From Flectonema sp. DT1601 (taxonomy: Eukaryota > Euglenozoa > Diplonemea > Diplonemida > Diplonemidae), in assembly GCA_964019425.1 (NCBI GenBank), contig OZ025865.1, positions 187,501-251,500 on the forward strand: DNA of 64,000 bases. Direction: 5' to 3'. The notes beneath the pieces were generated by a model, which did not search any database, was not told the DNA's origin, and saw nothing but the letters and a program-made list of their open reading frames with translations. Made by a program: the position numbers and the translations under genes. This document shows, in pieces, positions 21,436-30,296 of the stretch (the stretch's first letter is position 1; every line of letters begins with the position of its first letter).

Positions 21436-22734
21436 TCATCCCAATAACTCCTCCACGATTTTATTTACATCACCTTGATGCTTGACAGCATACTCTCTCA
21501 CTAATGGAACTGGATGAAGAGGTAGAAGAGAGGTGACTTCAAGAACAGCAGACTCGTAGTCGTCTAAACTACTGCTATCAGAGATGTCTTCTATTTGAAT
21601 ATCATGAGTAAGTGGATCAAGATTTACCTCACTGTCAGAATCAGCCGGGTCAAGATCAGCCGCGTGTATTATATACTCAAAAGGTCCGAGTAGCACGCTC
21701 TCACCTGAATCCGCATCTTGGTACAACTGTCTTGGAAATTGAAGCAGAAGTTTTCCTCCTTTTTTTTTTTCTACAATAACAATTCCCCTCGTCAAACTAC
21801 TAACGCAAATTCCACAAGTATGACCGGTATCTTTACTAGGGAGGACAACAGGGTTGTGAAGTTGAACAAGATTGCCTACATCGAGCGCCTTTTCACGTTG
21901 TTCTTCATCTGCGGTTTTCTTCTGCGGTGGTGTATTTCCATTTAAAAAGTAATTAACAACACGCATGGGAATCATTGTGTCTCCGATTCGAGCTGATCTA
22001 TTCACCCATGAGGGAGGTGATTTTACTTTTAGAGCAGCGGCCAACTGTTGAGCAAAATGATTGCAATTTCGTTGAATGAGATGATAAGTGCCCATAGTCC
22101 AAGATTCATGAAGTGGTTTAATTACGTTGAAATAAAGATCTCTGTGAGACATGTGAATAGTACCAAGTTTTAACTGTTTAAACATGTTTGGTGTCGCAGT
22201 TTTTGGTTCACAATGAAAGATTCCACTGTAATCAGTGTATGACTCCTCACAGCATCCTCCAAATGACCATTCCCTACCATAAACTTCAAGACCTGAATGG
22301 TACACACCAAGACCTACCTTAGTTAGAAATTCTTTTTCTGGAACAAGATTGTACACATTTAGGTATACCTCTCCCGGACCTTGTTCTTGTAAGGTGCTTT
22401 CTTCTTCTTGACTTTCTCGAATTAGCCTGCGAATAATTGCGTCTCCATCGTGTCCTTGTCTCCGTACCAACATTGTTAAGTAACTTTTATCTAAAACAGG
22501 AAACATTTCGGATAATTCTTCAGCTGAGGGACAGACAATTGGCAGCGTCGGATTTGGTGTTCGTCTTTTAACTTCATGCCGACTCCGTTCTTCTTTTAGT
22601 GAATCTCGTTGAAAATAATACTCAGCAGCTCTCTCTAATGAATAACCACATTTCTCAAGTATATCTCTGGCGTCTACCTCACTGGTTCCTGTGATGGCAA
22701 CAAGATCAGAAACATGTTCATTTTGTGAGGTCAT
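21436..22734 (-). CDS. UBA/CUE-type ubiquitin-binding protein with a DeSI (PPPDE) isopeptidase domain, 432 aa
   Basis: DeSI enzymes remove SUMO or ubiquitin from substrates using a Cys-His dyad. Residues about 8 to 42 look like a UBA domain (LVAITGTSEVDARDILEKCG), residues about 72 to 108 like a CUE domain (MFPVLDKSYLTMLVRRQG), and residues about 125 to 245 form the PPPDE domain. His146 (GVYHSGLEVYG) and Cys224 (QRNCNHFA) are the expected catalytic pair. A linker with an acidic Ser/Asp-rich stretch follows, and residues about 388 to 432 form another helical, CUE-like segment ending NKIVEELLG. Ubiquitin-binding modules on both sides of the protease suggest that ubiquitin rather than SUMO is the signal it reads; that is inference. 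Confidence 0.88.
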   Translation of the reverse strand: MTSQNEHVSDLVAITGTSEVDARDILEKCGYSLERAAEYYFQRDSLKEERSRHEVKRRTPNPTLPIVCPSAEELSEMFPVLDKSYLTMLVRRQGHDGDAIIRRLIRESQEEESTLQEQGPGEVYLNVYNLVPEKEFLTKVGLGVYHSGLEVYGREWSFGGCCEESYTDYSGIFHCEPKTATPNMFKQLKLGTIHMSHRDLYFNVIKPLHESWTMGTYHLIQRNCNHFAQQLAAALKVKSPPSWVNRSARIGDTMIPMRVVNYFLNGNTPPQKKTADEEQREKALDVGNLVQLHNPVVLPSKDTGHTCGICVSSLTRGIVIVEKKKGGKLLLQFPRQLYQDADSGESVLLGPFEYIIHAADLDPADSDSEVNLDPLTHDIQIEDISDSSSLDDYESAVLEVTSLLPLHPVPLVREYAVKHQGDVNKIVEELLG

Positions 22735-22899
22735 TATACTTTTTCTATTTTAAAAAAAAAATAAAAAAAAAAAATTTTTTTTTTTCAACACCGACAACAC
22801 ATCACAGACTATCTATTGAAAGTGTGTAGTAAAAAAAAGTCAAAATTAGGCTAGGGTTCATTAGGAAAGAAAAAACAACATGGGTTCCGTGTAAATAAA

Positions 22900-24063
22900 C
22901 TACATCAAAACACATGATGTTTGATTAACAAGTGGTCGTAGTAATTTTCTCATTTTACTGTGAGAAAGCCTGCTGAGAACAGTGCTTCCATCATCAGCAA
23001 CTGCTGACCAAATTATTGAGGGAAACCTGTCTCGGAGCTCTTCAATCATTTTAGAAGTGCGAATCAAGTGAATAGCATTCTCACCTGCGTTGTTGCTGAT
23101 GTTAGGATTAAAGTTCGGTATAGATTTAAAAACTGACAGAGATACATAATTATTATTCCTAACAGCAAAATGAAACGGAGTATTCCCGTGATTGTTTTGA
23201 ATATTTATACAAATTCCACATCCAACCAGAATCTCAATATTTTCTTTACCCCCACGTGACCCAGCTATGTGAAGCGGTGAAAGCCCTGTTTTATCAACCA
23301 CAGGAATCGCTCCCAATTCTAAATATAATTTCAATAGCTGAGGATCGGAATGCGCGACCATATGAAGGGGAGTCGCACCAAAACTACCCTTTTGGTTAAT
23401 ATTATCATTTGACTCATTCACTACATACATAACCATTTCTATTTTCGAATCCAGAGACGTGTCCAACGACGGTATAGTGTGCAACAGTATCATTCTCTCT
23501 TGTGATTCGGCTTGAAGATCTGCTCCGTGTCGTTGTAATGTCTTTAAAATGTTTAAAGAGACTGCTTTATGAATAGGAAAAACTGGTCTTTCACCATTAG
23601 GTCTCCTGATGACGTTTTGCTTATTAGAAGGAAGATGTATTGAATTTGGTCGATGAGACAGAATGATTTCTAAGCTGCGTATTCGATCATCATTTTCGAT
23701 CGCATCATAAATTGACGATCCTTCTTCATCTACTCCCGACAGTAGTAAAGCTGTTAACAAATCACTGTCATCATGTTGGATAGCTTCAGTTATAGAATTA
23801 AAATATTTTTCAACACTCTTTTCAATTAAAAGTTCATCAGCCCAATGTCTCAAACTCCTCAACAATACGACCTCACCTGTACTGAATACGGTTGAAGTAT
23901 CTTTTATGATTTCACCTTCGCAATGTAGTTCGAATGATTTTTTCGGAAGATCCACCAAGTCGCTAACCTTATCATATAAAGCATCGATTGTATCATCGGG
24001 TGTAACTAATATCGGTTCTGAAGGGTTGCAATTACTGTCGGGTATGACCACAAATACATTCAT
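22900..24063 (-). CDS. Ubiquitin-like/ankyrin-repeat protein with a C-terminal CaaX box, 387 aa
   Basis: Residues 1 to about 75 resemble a ubiquitin-like fold (VFVVIPDSN, SEPILVTPDDTIDALYDKV, GEIIKDTSTV). Residues about 165 to 345 contain ankyrin repeats, the clearest being FGATPLHMVAH, GLSPLHIAGSRGG and HGNTPFHFAVRNNNY. The protein ends CVLM, a CaaX motif of the type that is farnesylated, so membrane attachment is predicted. Ankyrin repeats bind partner proteins; the partner is unknown. I start at the ATG at 24063, which follows ATTCCAG and a short leader; an upstream in-frame ATG at 24189 would read through a poly(A) run and the probable acceptor. Confidence 0.85.
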   Translation of the reverse strand: MNVFVVIPDSNCNPSEPILVTPDDTIDALYDKVSDLVDLPKKSFELHCEGEIIKDTSTVFSTGEVVLLRSLRHWADELLIEKSVEKYFNSITEAIQHDDSDLLTALLLSGVDEEGSSIYDAIENDDRIRSLEIILSHRPNSIHLPSNKQNVIRRPNGERPVFPIHKAVSLNILKTLQRHGADLQAESQERMILLHTIPSLDTSLDSKIEMVMYVVNESNDNINQKGSFGATPLHMVAHSDPQLLKLYLELGAIPVVDKTGLSPLHIAGSRGGKENIEILVGCGICINIQNNHGNTPFHFAVRNNNYVSLSVFKSIPNFNPNISNNAGENAIHLIRTSKMIEELRDRFPSIIWSAVADDGSTVLSRLSHSKMRKLLRPLVNQTSCVLM

Positions 24064-24787
24064 GTTTGTTTGGTTCCTGTGTCTGGAATGAAATTTTTTT
24101 TTTTTTTTTTTTTTTTTTCCCCCGTTTTCACACTTCCTGATATACAGTAATCGGGTTGTAACAAAGCACACAACACAATAGAGACACACTGCATCAAAGC
24201 CATGTGACTCGTAAAGTGTTGAGAAAAAAAAATTTTAATTTGATTAATCATTAAGGAGGTGGGCATACCATCTTTCTGATTGTTTTCTTGTGGTGGTTTT
24301 CTTATTATTTTTTTTTGTTTTTTTGTTTTTGTTTTTTTGAAAGATTGACGACCAGCAATTTGCCAAAAAAAAAAGTTACTATTTTCAAAATTAAAAATGT
24401 AATATAATTTTTTTCTGCGCCCCCCCCGTCACTGATTGAAAGAAGCGACTCAATTTGTTTTTCATTAAGCCTTTTTTTTGTTTGCTCCTTTCTTATTCTT
24501 TCCTTTTTTTTTTTTTTTTCCGTTCTTATGATGCACAATCACAACACCGCTTGGCGCATTCTTTCAGTCTTCCGCCGCGCATTCAAAATGAAGTATTTTT
24601 TCGTGCAGCATGTTCAGTTTTCACGTGTTCTTTGGAACGCTCAAAGTCTGAAGTATTTGCAATCTGCATCAAAATTACTTTTTAAAAAAAAATGGCGGTT
24701 TTTGAATAAACGAAATCACTGAAATAGAAAGCGTACTTACGTTGTGTGAATTTCTTTTTCGATTTAAAAGAAAGGTCTCGAAAAAAA

Positions 24788-24818
<31 letters not shown>

Positions 24819-25700
24819 TTCGACAGAGTAGAGAAGAGTCCTTTGACATAAACTGACATAACGAGGGGAAGGGAAGGTTCGATCAACGTGATCCCAACAC
24901 AAAAATGATTTGTGGAGAATAAAAAAGAAAAAAGAAGGGAGAAAAAAGGGAATAGAAATAAAATAAATAAGCACTCTCCCACAAATGGATTACAAAGATT
25001 TTTATTGACTTCCCCTTCTTTTTAATTAAATCTCAAATCCGGGTGTTTGTAGGAGGTGCGACCAAGAAACAGCGTTAGAACAAACTACTTTAAAAAAAAA
25101 AAAAAAATAGAAATAAAATAATAATAACAAAACAATAAAAAGACAATCGAGCACTTGACTATGAGATCCAATAAGCAACACAGTCATCTGTGGGGTGACA
25201 ATAACAATTCATCACACGCATCGTATGAACACAATATCACACAACGAACAAAGTGATAAGATACCGATGCAACAACTGTTTAAAAAGGGGGGGTTAACTG
25301 TTCGAGTTTGTACGTAAAATACAAATGTTTTGTATCATAAACAACATAAAAGGGGAGGGGGGATGATAGACAGATAGATAGATAAGGAAGTCCAATACAT
25401 TGCGTACTGTGCATCGCTGATACAGCAAACTAGGGAGCATCGGGTTAACTCCCTATGAGTTTTTTTTTTTTTTTTTTTTTTTTGAGTATAACAAAAAAAA
25501 TTAAAATATCATTTTCGAAGTAGAGTTCAACAATAATTGAAATCAATAGCAGAACACATCTGATGTGTTCCAACTCATGGAGATCAGAATAAAGTGTTCT
25601 CTGAAACAGGAGTTTTTTTTTTTTTCTTTTTTTTTTTTTTTCTGGTTACCTGCCCACACTACCATGATACGAAACATATATATTTGTAATCAGCGCGTGA

Positions 25701-25732
<32 letters not shown>

Positions 25733-25944
25733 CACGCAATTTAATAAAAAAAGTACAGGAAAAAAAAGAGAAAAAAAAAACACTACACTAAGATACTTGA
25801 TTACTGCAATGCTATTTTGGCGATGTAAGCCGATCATTATCAAAGACATGCTTTTAACAGAGTTGATAACTTGGAAACTGATATCTTCTCAGAACAATTA
25901 AAAAATACTTTACCGTGAAAATAAGTTATGAAGTAATAATAATA
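24064..25944. other. Gene-free region upstream of the Ubl-ankyrin gene
   Basis: About 1.9 kb up to the piggyBac target site. It has many poly(A/T) runs and a short GATA repeat near 25370..25383. A homopolymer-poor patch at 24530..24700 is open on the plus strand but shows no family signature. Confidence 0.55.
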
Positions 25945-25948
25945 TTAA

Positions 25949-25962
25949 CCCTTACACCACCG
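25949..25962 (+). repeat. Left terminal inverted repeat of piggyBac
   Basis: CCCTTACACCACCG directly after TTAA; identical in inverted orientation to the right end. Confidence 0.93.
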
Positions 25963-26154
25963 GAGCTGATATATCAGTCTGAAAAAAATTTTTTTTTTTG
26001 CTAAGTGAAAATTTTGCATTTCTGAGTACAACGATTTCACGGAAGAGGTATTATTGCGATGTCTTTTATGTTCCTTACGTGTTGCGCCGCAATAGTTTTT
26101 ATTAAATAGTAATTTTTCCATTTGCTATAGCTGGCCAAAATCAACTTAGGAAAT

Positions 26155-27909
26155 ATGTCGGTCCATAGTTCTGATGAGGTTGCAACGGTAAGTGTTGATC
26201 CGTCGTCGGTGTGCTCCGATTCGTCACTTGACGAAGAATCTGACCCAGAATGGGGAGGGGGGGTAACAAGGTTACCAAGAATAAAAACACGTTTCCAAGA
26301 AACGTTAAAGATTAGAGTTGCAGGCAAGTCGGAGCTGCAAGTTTTTGAGTTTTTCTTCGGAGAATCAGTTTTCCAGCTGATGAAAGAAAACTCTGAGGCC
26401 TATGCCTCACAGAGGGGGAGAAAATTCGAAACCAGTACGCAGGAGCTGAGGGCTTTTGTTGGGGTGACGCTACTGACGCACCTAATAATAAAATCTAACC
26501 TGGAAGATTACTGGAGTTTAAATGACATGTTGTCAACCCCCTTCTTTCCAAAAGTGTTTTCACGTAATCGCTTTGCCGAAATTCAGAGAAATTTACACTT
26601 CTCTGCGACATTGCCAGCTCCCGATCTTAGTGATCCGAAGCGTGATAAACTGCACAAGGTGCGTCCACTGCTCGACCTTGTTCTCCCTAAGTGGTCATCC
26701 GCGGTAACACCAGGACGCTACTTAAGTGTCGACGAAACTATAATTCCCTGCCGTGGACGTATATCGTTCATGTGCTACTCTCCGATGAAGAGAAAGCGAT
26801 TCGGAATCAAGGTTTACACCTTGTGTGACCGAGAGGGATATACTCTGAAGTGTATTTTTTATGTTGGTAAGAACCATGGGAAGGATGCCCTTAAGCCGGA
26901 CAGAGTGGTTGAAAACCTTACTGAAGCTTATCGATACAAGGGTCACTGGGTGTGCTTCGACAATTGGTTTTCTCGGTACAAGCTTTTCGTCAGGCTGCTG
27001 AAAGTAGGCATAAAGGCTGTTGGAACAGTGAGAAAAGACAGAAAAGACCTTGATAAAGATCTGATATCGAAAAAAAAGCACACCCGTGGCCGCCCTACAA
27101 GACAAGAGGCCCAACAACAGCTGAAGAAGTATGATGCTGTATGGAGTCAGTCCCACCACAAGGTCCACCTCGTGAAGTGGAAAGACGGGAAAAAAGAGGT
27201 CTACTTATTGAGTACTCTACCCAGAGGAAAACAGTGGACAACCTGCAGAAGGTCAGGCAAAGTTCGGGGCAAGTATAAAAAATCCTCTGTTCCGATGCCA
27301 CAGCAGGTGGCGAAGTACAACATCATGAAGGGAGGCACAGACCTCGCTGATGCCATCAAGGATAGAACCCACAGGACGCAGCAATCTCCTCGCTGGTATT
27401 TGAAGGTTTTTATTTTTATATTGGAGACGTGCATCTTGAATTCTTTTATTCTGATGCGACGTGGACATGGTGGAGTTTGGACGGATGGGAGTGAATCTGG
27501 TTGGAGAAGCAAGAGATTTTCCTCCTTTAAGTTGGCGCTGATTGCGCAGCTTATAGGTACATTTAAATGTACCAGAGCAGCACCAACCCTCTTAATAGCA
27601 CCATCAGTACCGCCTTCTCCACCATCAGTACCGCCTTCTCCACAATCAGTATCAATCCCTGATCGCCTCAAGCCAGCTTTGGGACACTACCTCGGAAAGA
27701 TGGAAAAGGCTCGTCAGTGTGCAGTTCATGCAAAGCGCACACAAACAATGTATTACTGTGAGCGATGCAATCAAGCGCTTTGTGCTTACCCATGTTTCAA
27801 AATGTATCACACCCTCCAAAACTACAAAATTCCTTGTGATGTTCCCAAGCCGCCGACTTCTCAAAAATCCAGCATGCCCGATGGTGGGGTAAAGAGGCGA
27901 AAGTTATAA
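26155..27909 (+). CDS. piggyBac transposase, 584 aa
   Basis: This enzyme cuts the element out at its ends and inserts it at TTAA. The N-terminus is acidic (residues 14 to 33). The DDE/DDD RNase H-like core holds the three acidic residues expected for the family: D193 (YLSVDETI), D269 (VCFDNWFS) and D396 (GGTDLADA). The C-terminal Cys/His-rich domain (residues 522 to 552) has C522, H525, C535, C538, C543, C547 and H552, matching the cross-brace finger that binds the element's ends. The tail VKRRKL looks like a nuclear localisation signal. A short Pro-Ser linker (near residues 482 to 500) contains a tandem 21-bp duplication. The frame has no interruptions. AACTTAG lies 5 nt before the ATG, so it may be expressed from its own strand. 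Confidence 0.95.
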   Translation: MSVHSSDEVATVSVDPSSVCSDSSLDEESDPEWGGGVTRLPRIKTRFQETLKIRVAGKSELQVFEFFFGESVFQLMKENSEAYASQRGRKFETSTQELRAFVGVTLLTHLIIKSNLEDYWSLNDMLSTPFFPKVFSRNRFAEIQRNLHFSATLPAPDLSDPKRDKLHKVRPLLDLVLPKWSSAVTPGRYLSVDETIIPCRGRISFMCYSPMKRKRFGIKVYTLCDREGYTLKCIFYVGKNHGKDALKPDRVVENLTEAYRYKGHWVCFDNWFSRYKLFVRLLKVGIKAVGTVRKDRKDLDKDLISKKKHTRGRPTRQEAQQQLKKYDAVWSQSHHKVHLVKWKDGKKEVYLLSTLPRGKQWTTCRRSGKVRGKYKKSSVPMPQQVAKYNIMKGGTDLADAIKDRTHRTQQSPRWYLKVFIFILETCILNSFILMRRGHGGVWTDGSESGWRSKRFSSFKLALIAQLIGTFKCTRAAPTLLIAPSVPPSPPSVPPSPQSVSIPDRLKPALGHYLGKMEKARQCAVHAKRTQTMYYCERCNQALCAYPCFKMYHTLQNYKIPCDVPKPPTSQKSSMPDGGVKRRKL

Positions 27910-28472
27910 ATCCAGCCCAACACGGTCTGATCTGAGTAGCTGCACTGTTACTAATGAAGTTCCATGATCTGGGATCGATGTTATTTATATTTTCCGAGCT
28001 TATCAGCCTCGATGCGGTAATCTTCTTGTGTTATCTGCACCTGCTGTGCTATGATGCAGGTTGTTTGCGTAGTTTCTGCTACCACAGAGGGCTTTTACAA
28101 GCTCAAAAAACAGGAAAAAATCTGATTTTTCGATTTAATTTTGGCCGTGATTTGGCATTCTCTTTAATTGGGCTCCCTCTGACATGATGTTGCGCAGAAA
28201 CATCATCCCTTTCAAAATACAGGAAGGGAATAACATGCAGCTGCTATGAATGGAAACCGTTGAGTGCGTTAGTGCGACACTGCCGGCTTGGTTAGTTCTG
28301 CTGAATGTGCAACAACGCACTAAGGTGCGCACCGTTAGGTGTGTGGGTGACAGGTGCTATTGACCCGTAGGAGTAGTTGTGTTCAGTTTGGTACATAGGT
28401 TTTCTGGGGGGGTACCTTTTCTCTTTTTGAAAAAACAGTAAAATTTTGGACCCGTCGTTTTGGGGGTTCTTA

Positions 28473-28486
28473 CGGTGGTGTAAGGG
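28473..28486 (-). repeat. Right terminal inverted repeat of piggyBac
   Basis: CGGTGGTGTAAGGG followed directly by TTAA; exact inverted copy of the left end. Confidence 0.93.
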
Positions 28487-28490
28487 TTAA

Positions 28491-30296
28491 GGTAATAAGG
28501 CATTTTAAAAAAAAAAAAAAAAAAATCAAAAAACTTCACTAAGGCCATTGATAAGCACTTATTCCAGGAAAAGTAAACAAGAGGTGTTAGGGGGTAATTT
28601 GATACTGCATTTTCAAGCTCAAAAGGAACAACAATTTCTCCGACAATAGGGGGGGAAAAAATCATAACTTGTGTGTGTGTGTTGTGTGTTCTTCAACTCT
28701 CGTTAAACTTATATGATAAGTGTGATGCATGAGAGACCAGCGTCACCCAAAAAAAATGTCTAGGGGCGGGATTGAACTACGCGCGATTCAGATGGTTATT
28801 TTTTTTATTCTGTTTTCTACTTTTTTCGCGGATTATTCAGACAAGACAGATGCTGTCTGTAACAACAGCAAAAAAAAGAAGAAGGAGAGAAGGAACAAGG
28901 AAGCAAGAGCTGCTTATATCAAAAAAAAAAAAAAAAAAAAAAAAAACGGTAAAAATTACAGCAACTACATAACTATAAATTGGAAAAAATAGAATAAGGA
29001 AAAAGAACTTTCCCCAGCTGGCTAGTCAAGGCGTCGGACTTAATAACAATAATGAAAATGGGGAAAGACGGTTTTTTTCTTTTTTTTTTTTCTGCTTTTA
29101 TTTGCTTATTTCCTGTTGCCTAAGCTACGAAATAGCCCCAAGCAGATCAACCATCCATATAGTGACGATGGTTACAAATAATTCCCTTTTCGTGTGTTTT
29201 TTTTTTTTTTTTTTTTGTTACAATTTAAAACAAAAGGTTCAGTTCGAGAAAGAAAGAGAAAGGGAAATTTTACACAGAAATTATTCTGTGCACGAACGGC
29301 ACAGGAATGAAATTTCCATTGTGGGATCCAATCTCAGAGTATTTTTTGACATGCAAGGAAACTGTACAGAAGAACACTTCCTCAGTCATAAGAAATTAAA
29401 AAAAAACAAACGACAAGCGATAAAGAAAGGGAAGGAACAATGAAAATGAGGCGATTTGTCCAAAATGCCAACTACGAAAAACGATTCTGAACAAATAGTT
29501 GCCTTGGTTTTCCCCTTTGCTTCTTCTTTTTTTTTTTTTTTTTTTTCCCATCTCGAAGACATGTATGTTTTACAAATTAAAGAGAATTGTGGCAGCATAA
29601 CGTTAGCACCCTTTACTTTATAGTCTTGTTTCCGGTTGCGCACAAACAAAAACAAAGTGCGAGAATTAATTAGTGAGGTGCCGATTCTTTTTTTTTTTGA
29701 TTTTTTTTGTTCCACAATCGACAAAAAAAAAAAGATTTTTTTTTTTAAATCGTTCTTGGGCAGTTTTTTTTTTTTTTTTTTTTTAATTGCGTCGAACTTC
29801 GAAAAATAAAAAAAAATAAAAGGTAATAAAGAGAAACTCCTGCCCCCCAACATGTACTAATTTTCTAGAGTAGAAGACCCAAATCTAAATTGGTACATAT
29901 GATAAGCATTTCGATTGTTGTCGTGAAAGAAAAAAAGAAGAAAAAAAAAATGGCAAACCAGTAGCCCCGAGCCTATCCAGACTCATCGTGGTTGTTTGGC
30001 TAGTGTTCACGAGGTTGCCCAAGGGAAAAAAAAAGAGGGTTAATAAAAAAAAAATGAGAAAACTCATGAGCACCAAGAAGAACTTTCTTTTTCTCTGATT
30101 TTCAGCAACACAATAGCAACAGTCCTCCCTTCTTCAATTGTCATTTATTGATAGGGAGGGGGTAGTTGATCACATTCATCAGGTTTGCAGATACTTCTGC
30201 TGTTCGTCAGTCCGTTCACACAACTGGTCGATATATCTAATCGACTTTGTACTTAACCCATTTAAAACAAACATGTACCAGAACTACATAAATTAT
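28491..30296. other. Gene-free region right of the transposon
   Basis: About 1.8 kb downstream of the SPX-RING gene. It is rich in poly(A/T) runs and holds one copy of a dispersed repeat (29549..29680) and a short inverted repeat around a tRNA-Leu-like stretch (29008..29067). No gene is supported. Confidence 0.55.
29549..29680 (+). repeat. Dispersed repeat, copy 1 (132 bp)
   Basis: Begins CATCTCGAAGACATG and ends TTAGTGAGGTG. It matches 47226..47362 on the opposite strand over its whole length with a few substitutions and small indels. Poly(T) flanks it on both sides. The conservation of a short unit of defined length suggests a SINE-like element or a small RNA gene family. Confidence 0.7.

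Larger units (their letters stand above)
25949..28486 (+). mobile_element. Whole piggyBac DNA transposon, 2538 bp
   Basis: The element is bounded by TTAA at 25945..25948 and 28487..28490, the target site duplicated by piggyBac transposases. It has 14-bp perfect terminal inverted repeats (CCCTTACACCACCG at 25949..25962 and its complement at 28473..28486). One uninterrupted transposase frame lies between them. A 12-bp palindrome, CTGATATATCAG, lies at 25966..25977 just inside the left end. The insert has almost no long homopolymers, in sharp contrast to the DNA on both sides, and points against the direction of all host genes. The intact frame and identical ends suggest a recent insertion that may still be mobile. 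It sits between the SPX-RING gene and the Ubl-ankyrin gene and interrupts no recognised gene. Confidence 0.95.

Noticed and set aside
24064-24189. Upstream start for the Ubl-ankyrin protein
   Set aside because: The extension reads through a poly(A) run and a probable CCAG acceptor; the ATG at 24063 begins the Ubl fold directly.
24528-24722. 64-aa plus-strand frame in a homopolymer-poor patch
   Set aside because: Its order of residues shows no recognisable fold and it opposes the host gene direction.
28740-28790. tRNA T-arm-like word (GTTCAATCCC, minus strand)
   Set aside because: The stem bases beside the loop do not pair and no upstream tRNA half is present.
29549-29680. U5 snRNA-like loop (CCCTTTACTTTATAG) in the dispersed repeat
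   Set aside because: No flanking stem and no Sm site at the right distance; the likeness is limited to a few T-rich bases.
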